NCBI RefSeq assembly: GCF_001436255.1
Contig: NZ_AZEI01000032.1
Coordinates: 1 to 39,162 of the forward strand
Origin: Lentilactobacillus rapi DSM 19907 = JCM 15042
GTDB taxonomy: Bacteria > Bacillota > Bacilli > Lactobacillales > Lactobacillaceae
Direction: 5' to 3'
Length of the DNA stretch: 39,162 bases
Positions 9,622 to 18,271 of the stretch are shown here, in pieces. Each line of letters opens with the position of its first letter. Within the stretch, counting starts at the first letter, position 1. The notes under the pieces were generated by a model. That model did no database searches and was not told the origin of the DNA. It worked only from the letters and a program-made list of their open reading frames with translations. The translations under genes and the position numbers were made by a program.

Positions 9622-9746
9622 AAGTGAGTGAAGTAAAGCGGTTAGAAACTGGAGCCTAAGTCTCCTTCTGCGGAAATCCCTGGTTTTGGGATTTTTGCAG
9701 AAGGTGCTTAGGTGGAAGTTTCTGCTTTACGGAGCTGTCCTAAAAT
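9622..9746 (+). repeat. Family B hairpin unit B1
   Basis: The nested helices pair in order as GTAAAGC/GCTTTAC, AGAAACT/AGTTTCT, CCTAAG/CTTAGG, CCTTCTGC/GCAGAAGG and ATCCC/GGGAT. The loops GGTT, GGA and TCT/TG are the same as in other units. It is the first of two tandem units with a 125-nt period and touches the SD of the YfhO-like gene. Confidence 0.85.
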
Positions 9747-9870
9747 AAGTGAGTGAAGTAAAGCGGTTAGAAGTCGGAGTGTAAGTTTCCGCCGAGAGAA
9801 ATTCCCGATTCCGGAATTTTTCTCGGTGGTGCTTACATGCAGGTTGCTGCCGAAGGTGCCCCCTCACCCA
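9747..9870 (+). repeat. Family B hairpin unit B2
   Basis: Second tandem unit. Helix 2 is AGAAGTC against GGTTGCT (six of seven pairs, two of them G-U). Helix 3 is GTGTAAG/CTTACAT, helix 4 is CCGCCGAG/CTCGGTGG, and the tip is ATTCC/GGAAT. The outermost helix is lost because the right flank has diverged. Confidence 0.75.
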
Positions 9871-9886
9871 AGCAGAAATAATATGT

Positions 9887-9925
9887 AAAAAGGCTGACCA
9901 GAAGTCTATGTCTTGGTACAGCCTT
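9887..9925 (-). terminator. Intrinsic terminator of the CorC/HlyC gene
   Basis: On the minus strand, AAGGCTG and CAGCCTT pair around a partly paired ACCA...TGGT inner stem and are followed by a run of T. It sits 12 nt past the stop at 9937. Confidence 0.8.
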
Positions 9926-9936
9926 ATCAGATTGGA

Positions 9937-11316
9937 CTATTTGGATTCATCCTCATCGTTTGTTTTTGCTGGTTGATGCTTGGTAACTTCAAACCAGTTG
10001 ATAAACGAATTTTCATAATCAATAATTTTAAAGTCAAAGTTCTCAAATGAGATGATATCGCCTGCCTTGATATCAGGATAATTATCAAGGAAGTATCCGG
10101 CAAGGGTAACAGCGTCCGAAGTCGTAAACTCAGGGAAATCAGCGTCAAAGTAGCGTTCAAAATCATGGGTTGTCAACTTACCATTGACTTGATAGGTTCC
10201 GTTAGGCTGTTTGAAAATGTACTCAGTAAATGAAGGATCGATTTCATCCCTGACAGTTCCAAATAGTTCTTCGTAGATATCTTTGTCAGTGATAATTCCA
10301 GACGTGCCACCGTATTCATCGACAACAACGACGATTGGCGTCCGTTTATCGATCATTTGATGCAAAACATCCGTAATAGGTGTCATCTCAGGAGTCGTCG
10401 AAATATCTCGAAGTAACCGGTCAACTTTAATTGTTGAATCCACTTGGGATTGGCGAATTAAATCATAGACATAAACATAACCTAAAATCTTATCTTTGTT
10501 ATTATCAGCAACAACTGGAATTCGGCTGAATTTCTTTTGTAGGTAAACTTGAACGGCTTGCTTGACGGTTGTTGTAATATCAATGACAACCAGTTGAGTT
10601 CGGTCGATCATGATGTCTCTGGCAACCTTATCGTTTAATTGGAATGCCCGTTGCATATATAGGTAGTCATTTTGTTCCAATTGACCACTTTTAACGGCGT
10701 TCCGAGATAAATTAAGGATTTCTGCCTGTGAGAAGGATTCGTCATTTTCGTTGGCAACCTGCAAGCCCAACATCTTCACGATTCCGTTGGCCGAAATGTT
10801 GAGCAACCAAACGAATGGGTAAAAGATGACATGGAAATAGTGAAGGGGCGTTGAAATAAAACTCAACACTTTAAGGGGCATATCAATACTGATGTTCTTA
10901 GGAACAATTTCAGTTAAAACAACTTCCAAATAAGTTAAAATAATAATTCCAAGGACCGCCCCGACCGCATGAGCAGTGGTTGGATCAATCGGTGAGTTGT
11001 GGATCTCCATGACGTCGACTAAAATTGTGACGACAAATGACTCACCCAAATAACCTAAAATGATCCCGGCTAAACTAACCCCAACCTGTGTCGTTGACAA
11101 GTATTCATTGAGATTGGTAACCATGTGGATTTCTCTGTCTAGTTTTTTGATTCCCTTGGCTTTTTTGCCTTTACTTTGAATCAGATCTTTTTTGCGTTCC
11201 TCCAATGCACTTGCTCTTGTTTGAACCAGCGCAAATTCACTGGCCACGAAGAATGCCGCAAAGAAGAAGGTGACAATTACAATCAATAGGTTAGTCAGTA
11301 TCTGGCTATCTCCCAA
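9937..11316 (-). CDS. CorC/HlyC-type membrane protein (DUF21 + CBS pair + CorC domain)
   Basis: A 459-aa protein with the standard four-part layout of this family. Residues 1-190 form the DUF21/CNNM transmembrane domain with four hydrophobic segments, including FFVASEFALV and LTYLEVVLTEIVPKNI. Residues about 220-340 hold a tandem CBS domain (IDRTQLVVIDI..., TPIVVVVDEYGGTSGIITDKD). The last 85 residues form the CorC_HlyC domain. Related proteins are linked to Mg2+ or Na+ export and sometimes annotated hemolysins; ion specificity is not readable here. The start is TTG 11316 with GAGGA 8-9 nt upstream; a nearby ATG (11323) is out of frame. It is monocistronic with its own terminator. Confidence 0.88.
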   Translation of the reverse strand: MGDSQILTNLLIVIVTFFFAAFFVASEFALVQTRASALEERKKDLIQSKGKKAKGIKKLDREIHMVTNLNEYLSTTQVGVSLAGIILGYLGESFVVTILVDVMEIHNSPIDPTTAHAVGAVLGIIILTYLEVVLTEIVPKNISIDMPLKVLSFISTPLHYFHVIFYPFVWLLNISANGIVKMLGLQVANENDESFSQAEILNLSRNAVKSGQLEQNDYLYMQRAFQLNDKVARDIMIDRTQLVVIDITTTVKQAVQVYLQKKFSRIPVVADNNKDKILGYVYVYDLIRQSQVDSTIKVDRLLRDISTTPEMTPITDVLHQMIDKRTPIVVVVDEYGGTSGIITDKDIYEELFGTVRDEIDPSFTEYIFKQPNGTYQVNGKLTTHDFERYFDADFPEFTTSDAVTLAGYFLDNYPDIKAGDIISFENFDFKIIDYENSFINWFEVTKHQPAKTNDEDESK

Positions 11317-11510
11317 AATTCATTTCCTCATTTCAAATAATAATAGTAATACACATCTTGTAGCTTACAGATTAACTCTAATTATACGCCCGAACAAGAG
11401 AATTTTTAAGTGGTTTGAGGATTATTGAAAATTCTCTGGAACTTTTTTCTTAATATTCCCGTGAAACAGTGCTAGGCTAGTAATAGATACAAAATAAGGG
11501 GATGTAGGTT

Positions 11511-11876
11511 ATGGCTGAAAAGGTCAAAGAAAGTGCAGCAGAGAAAAAAGCCGATGAAGCAGAACGTGAAACCGACAAGAAGTTTGAGTATTCGGATGAC
11601 GATGTCAAAAAAGCGGTCGACCTTATTGAACAAAAAGGCTATGTCACTAAAAAAGATTTCGCAAAGATGGATGACGACGATTGGACAAAGGGATTTGCCG
11701 ACCGAATCGATAAAGTCTTCCAAAAGAGCGATGAAGATCCTTATATTTACTTTGAAAAATTTGACTTCGCAGGCGGCGACATTGACTCCATTATTTGGAA
11801 CATGGACGTCATCAAGTCACGTGATGAAGCTTTAAAGAAGTTGTCAGAAATTTTGAATAAAAAAATTGTTAGATAG
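11511..11876 (+). CDS. Small acidic hypothetical protein
   Basis: A 121-aa soluble protein of unknown function. The first 30 residues are a charged, probably helical segment rich in Lys, Glu and Ala. The rest contains an acidic run (KMDDDDWTKG) and an amphipathic C-terminal helix (SRDEALKKLSEILNKK). There is no signal peptide, Cys residue or recognised catalytic motif. AAGGGG and a nearer TAGG provide an SD-like region before the ATG. It is monocistronic, divergent from the CorC-like gene and followed by a strong terminator. I do not recognise the family. Confidence 0.75.
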   Translation: MAEKVKESAAEKKADEAERETDKKFEYSDDDVKKAVDLIEQKGYVTKKDFAKMDDDDWTKGFADRIDKVFQKSDEDPYIYFEKFDFAGGDIDSIIWNMDVIKSRDEALKKLSEILNKKIVR

Positions 11877-11902
11877 TTACAAATAGATGTAATTATGTAA
11901 AG

Positions 11903-11945
11903 GCTCCACCATCAAGATCTTTGGATTTTGATGGTGGAGCTTTTT
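11903..11945 (+). terminator. Intrinsic terminator after the small acidic protein gene
   Basis: Stem GCTCCACCATCA (11903-11914) with TGATGGTGGAGC (11929-11940), perfectly paired, followed by TTTTT. Confidence 0.92.
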
Positions 11946-12098
11946 GGATCACTGGGTTATTGGGGCCCGTTTGATTCTTTAATGGTAAATAGGCTACTTT
12001 AAATGCCGAATAACCTTAAAATTCCTTCAAACCATACAAAAAAATGTGTTTTTACACAGTTATTTTGTACAATTAAAATAAAGTGAGGTGTTGATCAG

Positions 12099-14468
12099 AT
12101 GGCCGAGATTAATTTAGCCGAGGTGAGTTCCGAACATGGGCTTAGCGACGCGCAAGTCAAGCAGCAAATCCAAGCTAATCATAAGAATACAGCCGAACAA
12201 TCGCTTACTCGAAGCGTCAAAGAGATTTTTCGCGACAATATTTTGACACTATTTAACCTGATCAACGTTATTTTAGGTACCCTGGTATTTTATACCGGCA
12301 GCTACAAAAATTTGTTATTTCTCGGTATTGCGATCTTTAACACCGCAATCGGGATTATCCAAGAAATCCGTTCTAAGCGCCAAGTTGATAAGATGGTGCT
12401 GCTCGCTGAGGGCAAAATCAATGTGATTCGAAATTCAAAACCAGTTCCGATTCTACCAGAAGACATTGTCCTTGGAGACGTCATCTCCCTTGGCCGTGGC
12501 GACCAAATCCCTGTCGATGGCAAAGTGCTGGCCAGCCGCGGAATGGAGATTGACGAATCTCCCATTACCGGTGAATCCGAAACGATTGTCAAACAGCCGG
12601 GTGATCGACTGACCTCAGGAACTTTTTTGGTTGGCGGATCTGGCAAAATGCTAGTCACCAAAGTTGGCGCCGATACATTTGTTAATCACATTTCTAATGA
12701 AGCCAAAAAGGGTGAAGACACTTCAAGCATTCTCTTAAACACAATTAACCGGATCATCAAAGTGTTAACTTATGTCATCATTCCACTTGGAATTATTCTC
12801 TTTGTGGCTAAATTATATGGTGGCACTGGCGTTAACCGAGCGATCCTCGGCTCAGTTGCCGCGATGATTGGCATGATTCCGGAGGGGTTGGTGCTGTTAA
12901 CGTCAATGACTCTAGCAGTTTCTGCGATGCATTTGGCAAGAAAGAAGACGCTGGTGCGAGACTTGCCGGCAATTGAAACCTTGGCGCGAGTTGACGTGAT
13001 TTGTTTAGACAAGACGGGAACCATCACCAGTGGAGATTTGAAATTCGTTGACGCCATCCCGACGGCGGAAGTTACTGCTGACCAGCTGAAACAAATGATT
13101 GCCGGGATCACATACAGTACCGGCGATAATAACGAAACGGCCCGGGCGATTACCAATGCGTTAACTGATCCTGGATGGCAGGCCGAAGAGATCGTGCCCT
13201 TTTCTTCAGAACGAAAATGGAGTGGGGTGGGCTTTGAAGATGGTCATCACTATGTATTTGGAGCCCCACAGTTTATTTTCAAAGACTTATCAAACAGCTT
13301 AAAAGCAAAAGTGACCGGCTATGCCAAAGAGGGCTATCGAGTACTGGCAGTTGCTCAAGTCGACGAATTGGCAGCTGACAAGCCATTAGCTGATCCTCAA
13401 CTAATGGGATTGGTACTGATATCTGATGTCATCCGGCCCAATGCGGCCAACACGTTTCAGTACTTTCGGAATCAAGACGTGGAGATCAAAGTGATTTCTG
13501 GGGACGATCCGACAACCGTGTCAACAATTGCCCAAACCGCGGATATTCGCAATGCTGAACACGCAATTGACATGTCGACTGTTAACGACGAGGCTGATTT
13601 TGGTAAAATCGCTCAAGAAAATACGGTGTTCGGCCGGGTAACGCCTGACCAGAAGAAACGGTTAATTAGTGCCCTGCAAGCCCAAAAACATACGGTTGCG
13701 ATGACTGGTGACGGTGTTAACGACCTGCTGGCACTTCGCCAAGCTGATTGTGGGATTGCAATGGCTTCCGGGAGCGAAAGTACGAAGAGTATCGCTGACT
13801 TCGTGTTGATCAATTCTAATTTTGACGCAATGATCGATGTGTTGAAGGAAGGCCGACGGGTCATTAATAACATTGAACGGGTTGCCTCAATGTATCTCAT
13901 CAAGACAATGTATTCTGTTGCACTCTCGTTTATTTTCCTGTTTATGACGATGGGCTATCCGTTTGAACCGATTCAGCTGACCCCGATTACGTCGCTCATG
14001 GTTGGTATTCCATCCTTCTTCTTGGCGCTGGAGCCTAATTTTTCCAGAATTACAAATCAATTTATGAAACAAGTGCTGATTATTTCGACGCCAGCCGCAA
14101 TTTGTATTGTTGGCTATATTTTGGTGATTGAAATTGTTGGGTCATTCTTTGGCCTGCAGTATGAATTCACGTCAACACTCTGCGTTCTTTTGACGGGGGC
14201 CATTTGCTGGTTGGCGTTGGTGATGGTTTCCCGTCCATTGAATCGGCTTAAAGTGGGGATGGACGTACTCGTTCTGGCCGCATTTTTAGCCATCATTGTC
14301 TTCTTCAACAACATATTCTCCCTGGTTTCATTCTTTGATAAGGATATTTGGCTGTACGCGGTTCCGCTGATTGCGACAGCCTACCCACTGTATATGTTCT
14401 TACAAGGGGTCATTTCAACCTTCCTAACGCAACGGGAAAAGCGAAGAGCTCGGAAAAAGAGATCCTAA
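12099..14468 (+). CDS. P-type (E1-E2) cation-transporting ATPase, CtpE-like
   Basis: A 789-aa ATP-driven cation pump in the cytoplasmic membrane. The actuator motif TGES starts at residue 157. The TM4 motif PEGLVLLTS starts near 261, the phosphorylation site DKTGT has its Asp at 304, and the hinge motif TGDGVND starts at 536. The C-terminal half has six hydrophobic segments. There is no N-terminal heavy-metal-binding Cys motif and no CPC in TM4, which excludes a Cu/Cd-type pump. PEGLVLLTS is typical of CtpE-like P2-type pumps, some of which move Ca2+, so Ca2+ is the most likely substrate (inference). The ATG has a GTGAGGTG SD. It is monocistronic, with a terminator 33 nt downstream. Confidence 0.9.
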   Translation: MAEINLAEVSSEHGLSDAQVKQQIQANHKNTAEQSLTRSVKEIFRDNILTLFNLINVILGTLVFYTGSYKNLLFLGIAIFNTAIGIIQEIRSKRQVDKMVLLAEGKINVIRNSKPVPILPEDIVLGDVISLGRGDQIPVDGKVLASRGMEIDESPITGESETIVKQPGDRLTSGTFLVGGSGKMLVTKVGADTFVNHISNEAKKGEDTSSILLNTINRIIKVLTYVIIPLGIILFVAKLYGGTGVNRAILGSVAAMIGMIPEGLVLLTSMTLAVSAMHLARKKTLVRDLPAIETLARVDVICLDKTGTITSGDLKFVDAIPTAEVTADQLKQMIAGITYSTGDNNETARAITNALTDPGWQAEEIVPFSSERKWSGVGFEDGHHYVFGAPQFIFKDLSNSLKAKVTGYAKEGYRVLAVAQVDELAADKPLADPQLMGLVLISDVIRPNAANTFQYFRNQDVEIKVISGDDPTTVSTIAQTADIRNAEHAIDMSTVNDEADFGKIAQENTVFGRVTPDQKKRLISALQAQKHTVAMTGDGVNDLLALRQADCGIAMASGSESTKSIADFVLINSNFDAMIDVLKEGRRVINNIERVASMYLIKTMYSVALSFIFLFMTMGYPFEPIQLTPITSLMVGIPSFFLALEPNFSRITNQFMKQVLIISTPAAICIVGYILVIEIVGSFFGLQYEFTSTLCVLLTGAICWLALVMVSRPLNRLKVGMDVLVLAAFLAIIVFFNNIFSLVSFFDKDIWLYAVPLIATAYPLYMFLQGVISTFLTQREKRRARKKRS

Positions 14469-14500
14469 TGTTGGCGGCGCAGTTCAGGCCAGTTTTGGTT

Positions 14501-14542
14501 AAGCAAGCTTAGCAGGTTACCATTTAGTGAAGCTTGTTTTTT
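14501..14542 (+). terminator. Intrinsic terminator after the P-type ATPase
   Basis: CAAGCTT (14504-14510) pairs with AAGCTTG around a loop of about 20 nt and is followed by six Ts. Confidence 0.7.
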
Positions 14543-14606
14543 ATTTGCTTCCAGCTAGTCTTTAAAACTAGATAATATGGTATAATAAAACCAAGGGAGT
14601 GATTTC

Positions 14607-15137
14607 ATGAGCTACGACGCAGAACAATATGAACAATGGGAACAGAAACTAAAGAAGGTGGAGTTGCCATTATGGTCAGAATTGCCTAATTTCTCGCTGT
14701 ACATGGATCAGGTGACTGCTCTGGTGAATGACACACTGGGACCGATTGGAATTGATCAGGTGACCCCAGCAATGATTAATAATTACGTCAAGCACAAGGC
14801 GATCATGGCACCCGTTAAGAAAAAGTATCAAACCATGCAGATTGCGGACGTAATTTTAATTAGCTTATTGAAGCCGGCCTTTTCACTGGCAACCATTCGT
14901 CACGGGATTGATCAAGTAACCGCCAATATTTATCCGCAACAAGCCTACGATAGCTTCGTTAAGCGGCTGATGTTCTCATTTAAGAACATCGATGGCAGAA
15001 ATAACGGCCGGGCGATTGAAGAAAAAAATTTGAACGATAAATTAATGCAAGTTGCTGTAAATGTCATCATTGATCGGGTTCAATCAGAAAAACTGTTGGA
15101 AATTATTGAAAAACCATTAACTAAAATCGAAAAGTAG
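14607..15137 (+). CDS. DUF1836 family protein
   Basis: A 176-aa cytoplasmic protein of the DUF1836 family found in Firmicutes. The segment VTPAMINNYVKHKAIMAPVKKKYQTMQIADVILISLLKPAFSLATI is the family core. It looks like a MerR-type winged helix-turn-helix, which suggests but does not prove DNA binding. The C-terminal third is helical with no clear motif. The ATG at 14607 is preceded by AGGGAGTGAT. It is monocistronic, with a terminator at 15178-15210; two cre-like sites lie between its stop codon and that terminator. Confidence 0.8.
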   Translation: MSYDAEQYEQWEQKLKKVELPLWSELPNFSLYMDQVTALVNDTLGPIGIDQVTPAMINNYVKHKAIMAPVKKKYQTMQIADVILISLLKPAFSLATIRHGIDQVTANIYPQQAYDSFVKRLMFSFKNIDGRNNGRAIEEKNLNDKLMQVAVNVIIDRVQSEKLLEIIEKPLTKIEK

Positions 15138-15151
15138 TGAAAGCGTTCACA
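15138..15151 (+). promoter_or_regulatory. cre-like site 1 upstream of adhE
   Basis: TGAAAGCGTTCACA matches every fixed position of the CcpA consensus TGWNANCGNTNWCA. It begins one base after the DUF1836 stop codon. Confidence 0.65.
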
Positions 15152-15161
15152 TGTTAATTTG

Positions 15162-15175
15162 TGTAATCGTTTTCA
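15162..15175 (+). promoter_or_regulatory. cre-like site 2 upstream of adhE
   Basis: TGTAATCGTTTTCA also matches TGWNANCGNTNWCA fully and lies 24 bp downstream of site 1. Both sites lie more than 100 nt before the adhE -35 and before a terminator. Confidence 0.6.
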
Positions 15176-15177
15176 TT

Positions 15178-15210
15178 AAGGAGGGGCCTGAATTAAGGAC
15201 TCCTCCTTTT
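15178..15210 (+). terminator. Intrinsic terminator between DUF1836 and adhE
   Basis: AAGGAGG (15178-15184) pairs with CCTCCTT (15202-15208), with a further GGCCT/AGG inner pairing, and ends in TTTT. Confidence 0.8.
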
Positions 15211-15276
15211 ACTTTCCCTGTTACCATAGGGTTTGAACGCTTACTGAAAACTTTTGTGATTTTTTGAACAAAACTA

Positions 15277-15327
15277 TTTACAATTCAAAAAATCGTGATA
15301 GTATTGTAATTGTGAAATTGATAACAA
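15277..15327 (+). promoter_or_regulatory. adhE promoter with Rex-like operator
   Basis: A -35 TTTACA (15277-15282) and a -10 within TAGTATTGT (best TAGTAT at 15299, 16-nt spacer) are followed directly by TTGTGAA-ATTG-ATAACAA (15310-15327). That 18-mer matches the Gram-positive Rex operator TTGTGAANNNNTTCACAA well in its left half and keeps ACAA at the right end. Rex control of adhE by the NADH/NAD+ ratio is established in other Firmicutes. Its position at or just past the transcription start would give repression. Confidence 0.65.
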
Positions 15328-15351
15328 ACATATTTTCATTGGAGGCAAGCA

Positions 15352-17976
15352 ATGATTGAAAACAAAGTAGCAGAAAAGAAAGCACCAAAAACTGAAGGCA
15401 AGACTGACGTTGATACAATGATTAACGGTTTAGTTTCAAAGGCGCAAAAAGCACTTAAAATCATGGACTCATTTGATCAAGAGAAAGTTGATCACATCAC
15501 TCACGAAATGGTGATGGCTGGTCAAGATAAGCACATGGAATTAGCTCAGATGGCTTATGACGAAACCGGCCGTGGGGTTGCTGAAGACAAAGCAATTAAG
15601 AATATGTATGCCACCGAAGAAATCTGGCACAGCATCCGTAACCACAAGACCGTTGGCGTTATCAAGGATGATAAGGAGCGCCAATTAATTACCGTTGCTG
15701 AACCTCTTGGTGTCCTTGCAGGAATCACGCCTGTAACCAACCCAACTTCAACTGCATTGTTTAAATCAATTATCTCGATGAAAACCCGAAACCCAATTAT
15801 CTTTAGTTTCCATCCCCAAGCATTGAAATCATCAATTGCAGCAGCCAAAGTTGTTCGCGATGCCGCAATTGCCGCCGGCGCTCCTGAGGGCTGTATCCAA
15901 TGGATCACTGAACCAAGTATTGAAGCAACTGATAAGTTAATTAATAACCCAGGAGTTGCCAGCACGTTAGCTACTGGTGGTCCCGGCATGGTGAAGGCCG
16001 CTTATTCTACTGGTAAACCAGCCCTTGGTGTTGGTCCTGGTAATGGCCCGGTTTATATTGAAAAAACGGCTAATATTCTACGGGCAGTCAACGATTTGGT
16101 TCTTTCAAAGACCTTTGATAACGGGATGATCTGTGCGACTGAAAACAGTGCCGTTATTGATACTGAGATCTACGATGAAGTGAAGGCCCAACTCGTTAAG
16201 AACGGTGTTTACTTTGTTCCAAAGAATGAGCACCAAAAATTATCTGACGCCATGTTTGATCCAAAGCGTGGCAGTGTTCGTGGTCCAATCGCTGGTAAAT
16301 CAGCCAAAGGGATCGCAAAGCTGGCAGGGATTAAAGTGCCAGCTAACACGAAGGTATTGGCTGCAGAAATTACTGGCGTTGGCCCAAAGCACCCACTTTC
16401 AGCTGAAAAATTAAGTCCAGTGATTAGTGTGTACCGGGCAAAAACGCAGCAAGATGCATTTGATATTTGTGAAAAGCTGCTCAACTTTGGTGGCCTTGGC
16501 CATACTGCTGGGATTCAAACATTGGATGACGATGTTGCCCTCAAGTTTGGTATCAAGATGAAAGCGGCCCGAGTCCTTGTTAACACACCAGGTGGCCTTG
16601 GTGGGGTTGGTAACTTGTACAACGAAATGACGCCATCATTGACATTGGGAACTGGCTCATGGGGCGCAAACTCAATTTCTCACAATGTGACCGATTACGA
16701 CTTATTGAACATCAAAACTATCGCAAAGAGACGAAATAATATGCAATGGATTAAGTTACCACGGGTTTACTTCGAAAAGACTTCTATCAGATACCTCGAC
16801 GACATGCCAGGTATCAACAAAGTGTTCATCGTAACCACCCCAGGAATGGTTGAACATGGCTACGTTGATACGGTCTTAGATGAATTGAAGCGACGACCAA
16901 ATGAAATCGAATATTCATTGTTCTCAGATGTTGAAACGGACCCAACCACCGATACAGTCGAAAAAGGGGTTCGTCAAATGCGGGCATTCCAACCTGATAC
17001 CATCATTGCTTTAGGTGGTGGGTCACCACTTGATGCCGCTAAGAATATGTGGTTGTTCTACGAAGACCCTAAGACAAGTTTCTTCGGTGCCAAGCAGAAG
17101 TTTATTGATATCAGAAAACGGGCCTATCGTTTCCAGAAGCCTCGTAAGGCGCAAATGATTGCTATTCCAACCACCTCAGGGACTGGTTCGGAAGTTACCC
17201 CATTCGCGGTTATCACCGATTCAAAGACTCACGTTAAGTACCCATTGGCCGATTATGCGTTGACACCAGATGTTGCCATCGTTGACTCACAATTTGTGGA
17301 AACTGTACCAAAGGGAACGGTTGCTGCATCAGGTCTTGACACACTTTGCCATGGAATTGAATCATATGTTTCAACAATGGCTTCTGATTACACACGACCA
17401 TTGTCATTGCAAGCAATCAAGCTGGTATTTGAGAATTTAACTAAGTCCTATAATGGTGACACGCATGCCCGTGAAGAAATGCACAATGCAGCTACTTTAG
17501 CAGGGATGGCCTTTGGAAATGCCTTCCTGGGAATCACTCATTCAGTTGCTCACAAGCTTGGTGGTGAATTTGGCATTACCCACGGAATTGCAATTGCAAT
17601 CACGGTACCGCACGTTATCCGCTTCAATGCCAAGTTGCCAGAAAAGATTGCCGTATGGCCTAAGTACGAGTATTTCCGGGCTAACAAAGACTATGCCGAT
17701 ATTGCCCGATACATTGGCATTCAAGGGAAAAATGATGAAGAATTGATCGAAGGATTAGTTCAGAAATTTATCGAATTGGCTCATTCAGTTGGTGTCACTC
17801 TGAGCTTAAAGGCTCAAGGCGTTGACAAGGCCAAGTTCGAAGCATCATTGGACCGCCTTGCAACACTCGCATACGAAGATCAATGCACCACAGCTAATCC
17901 AAAGGAACCATTGATTGCTGATCTCAAGCAGATTATGATTGATGATTATGATGGAAAAGATGTAGAGCGTGACTAA
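15352..17976 (+). CDS. adhE: Bifunctional acetaldehyde-CoA/alcohol dehydrogenase
   Basis: An 874-aa fusion enzyme that reduces acetyl-CoA to acetaldehyde and then ethanol, using two NADH. Residues 1 to about 440 form the CoA-acylating aldehyde dehydrogenase, with the catalytic Cys at 261 in GMICATENS. Residues about 465-874 form the iron-dependent alcohol dehydrogenase, with GGGSPLDAAK near 555 and the metal-binding region at His730, His734 and His744 (HSVAHKLGG...GITHGIA). Length is that of full AdhE, and no motif is missing. In a heterofermenter this step re-oxidises the NADH made by zwf and gnd. The SD is TTGGAGGC. A Rex-like operator and tandem cre-like sites lie upstream. A family A hairpin starts exactly at the stop codon. 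Confidence 0.97.
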   Translation: MIENKVAEKKAPKTEGKTDVDTMINGLVSKAQKALKIMDSFDQEKVDHITHEMVMAGQDKHMELAQMAYDETGRGVAEDKAIKNMYATEEIWHSIRNHKTVGVIKDDKERQLITVAEPLGVLAGITPVTNPTSTALFKSIISMKTRNPIIFSFHPQALKSSIAAAKVVRDAAIAAGAPEGCIQWITEPSIEATDKLINNPGVASTLATGGPGMVKAAYSTGKPALGVGPGNGPVYIEKTANILRAVNDLVLSKTFDNGMICATENSAVIDTEIYDEVKAQLVKNGVYFVPKNEHQKLSDAMFDPKRGSVRGPIAGKSAKGIAKLAGIKVPANTKVLAAEITGVGPKHPLSAEKLSPVISVYRAKTQQDAFDICEKLLNFGGLGHTAGIQTLDDDVALKFGIKMKAARVLVNTPGGLGGVGNLYNEMTPSLTLGTGSWGANSISHNVTDYDLLNIKTIAKRRNNMQWIKLPRVYFEKTSIRYLDDMPGINKVFIVTTPGMVEHGYVDTVLDELKRRPNEIEYSLFSDVETDPTTDTVEKGVRQMRAFQPDTIIALGGGSPLDAAKNMWLFYEDPKTSFFGAKQKFIDIRKRAYRFQKPRKAQMIAIPTTSGTGSEVTPFAVITDSKTHVKYPLADYALTPDVAIVDSQFVETVPKGTVAASGLDTLCHGIESYVSTMASDYTRPLSLQAIKLVFENLTKSYNGDTHAREEMHNAATLAGMAFGNAFLGITHSVAHKLGGEFGITHGIAIAITVPHVIRFNAKLPEKIAVWPKYEYFRANKDYADIARYIGIQGKNDEELIEGLVQKFIELAHSVGVTLSLKAQGVDKAKFEASLDRLATLAYEDQCTTANPKEPLIADLKQIMIDDYDGKDVERD

Positions 17977-18071
17977 GCCGGTTTGATCCCGGAGCATAAA
18001 TAACGTCCCCAATAATGAACGGTCTTTGTTCATTGTTGGGGACGTTGTTTATGTAGTAGGGATCAGGCTTA
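17974..18071 (+). repeat. Family A hairpin element (A5)
   Basis: The outer arm TAAGCC begins with the adhE stop codon and pairs with GGCTTA (18066-18071). TTGATCCC pairs with GGGATCA. The inner stem 17995-18020 pairs with 18028-18053 over all 26 positions (24 Watson-Crick, 2 G-U) around a 7-nt loop. No U-run follows, so it is not a classical terminator. Confidence 0.75.
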
Positions 18072-18072
18072 T

Positions 18073-18116
18073 GGGAACGTGTTTATTCTAGATAAGGGAG
18101 AAATAAACGCGTTCCC
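18073..18116. repeat. 15-bp inverted repeat downstream of element A5
   Basis: GGGAACGTGTTTATT (18073-18087) pairs with AATAAACGCGTTCCC (18102-18116) with a single G-U pair and a 14-nt loop. It begins two bases after A5 and lacks a T-run. Nothing else supported lies between here and the HD-domain gene apart from a TATAAT-like -10 at about 18230. Confidence 0.7.
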
Positions 18117-18271
18117 ACAAACCCACTTCTGCAATATTGCGAAATTTCGGGTGATCTCAGGACGCCACAGACAATCTTGGAGTGGTCCATTCTTCCAGAT
18201 GACGGGAAATCAACTTTTTAAAAAATAGATTATAATGAAATAACGATAACAGCTAACAAGGGAGCGAGCAC

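Noticed and set aside
9622-9870. Transposase-bearing insertion sequence or complete MITE
   Set aside because: No ORF, no clear target-site duplication at the ends, and internal covariation is unlike a simple terminal-inverted-repeat element; a non-autonomous element mobilised in trans cannot be excluded.
15231-15246. A third cre site close to the adhE promoter (TTTGAACGCTTACTG)
   Set aside because: The spacing around the central CG is one base short of the consensus.
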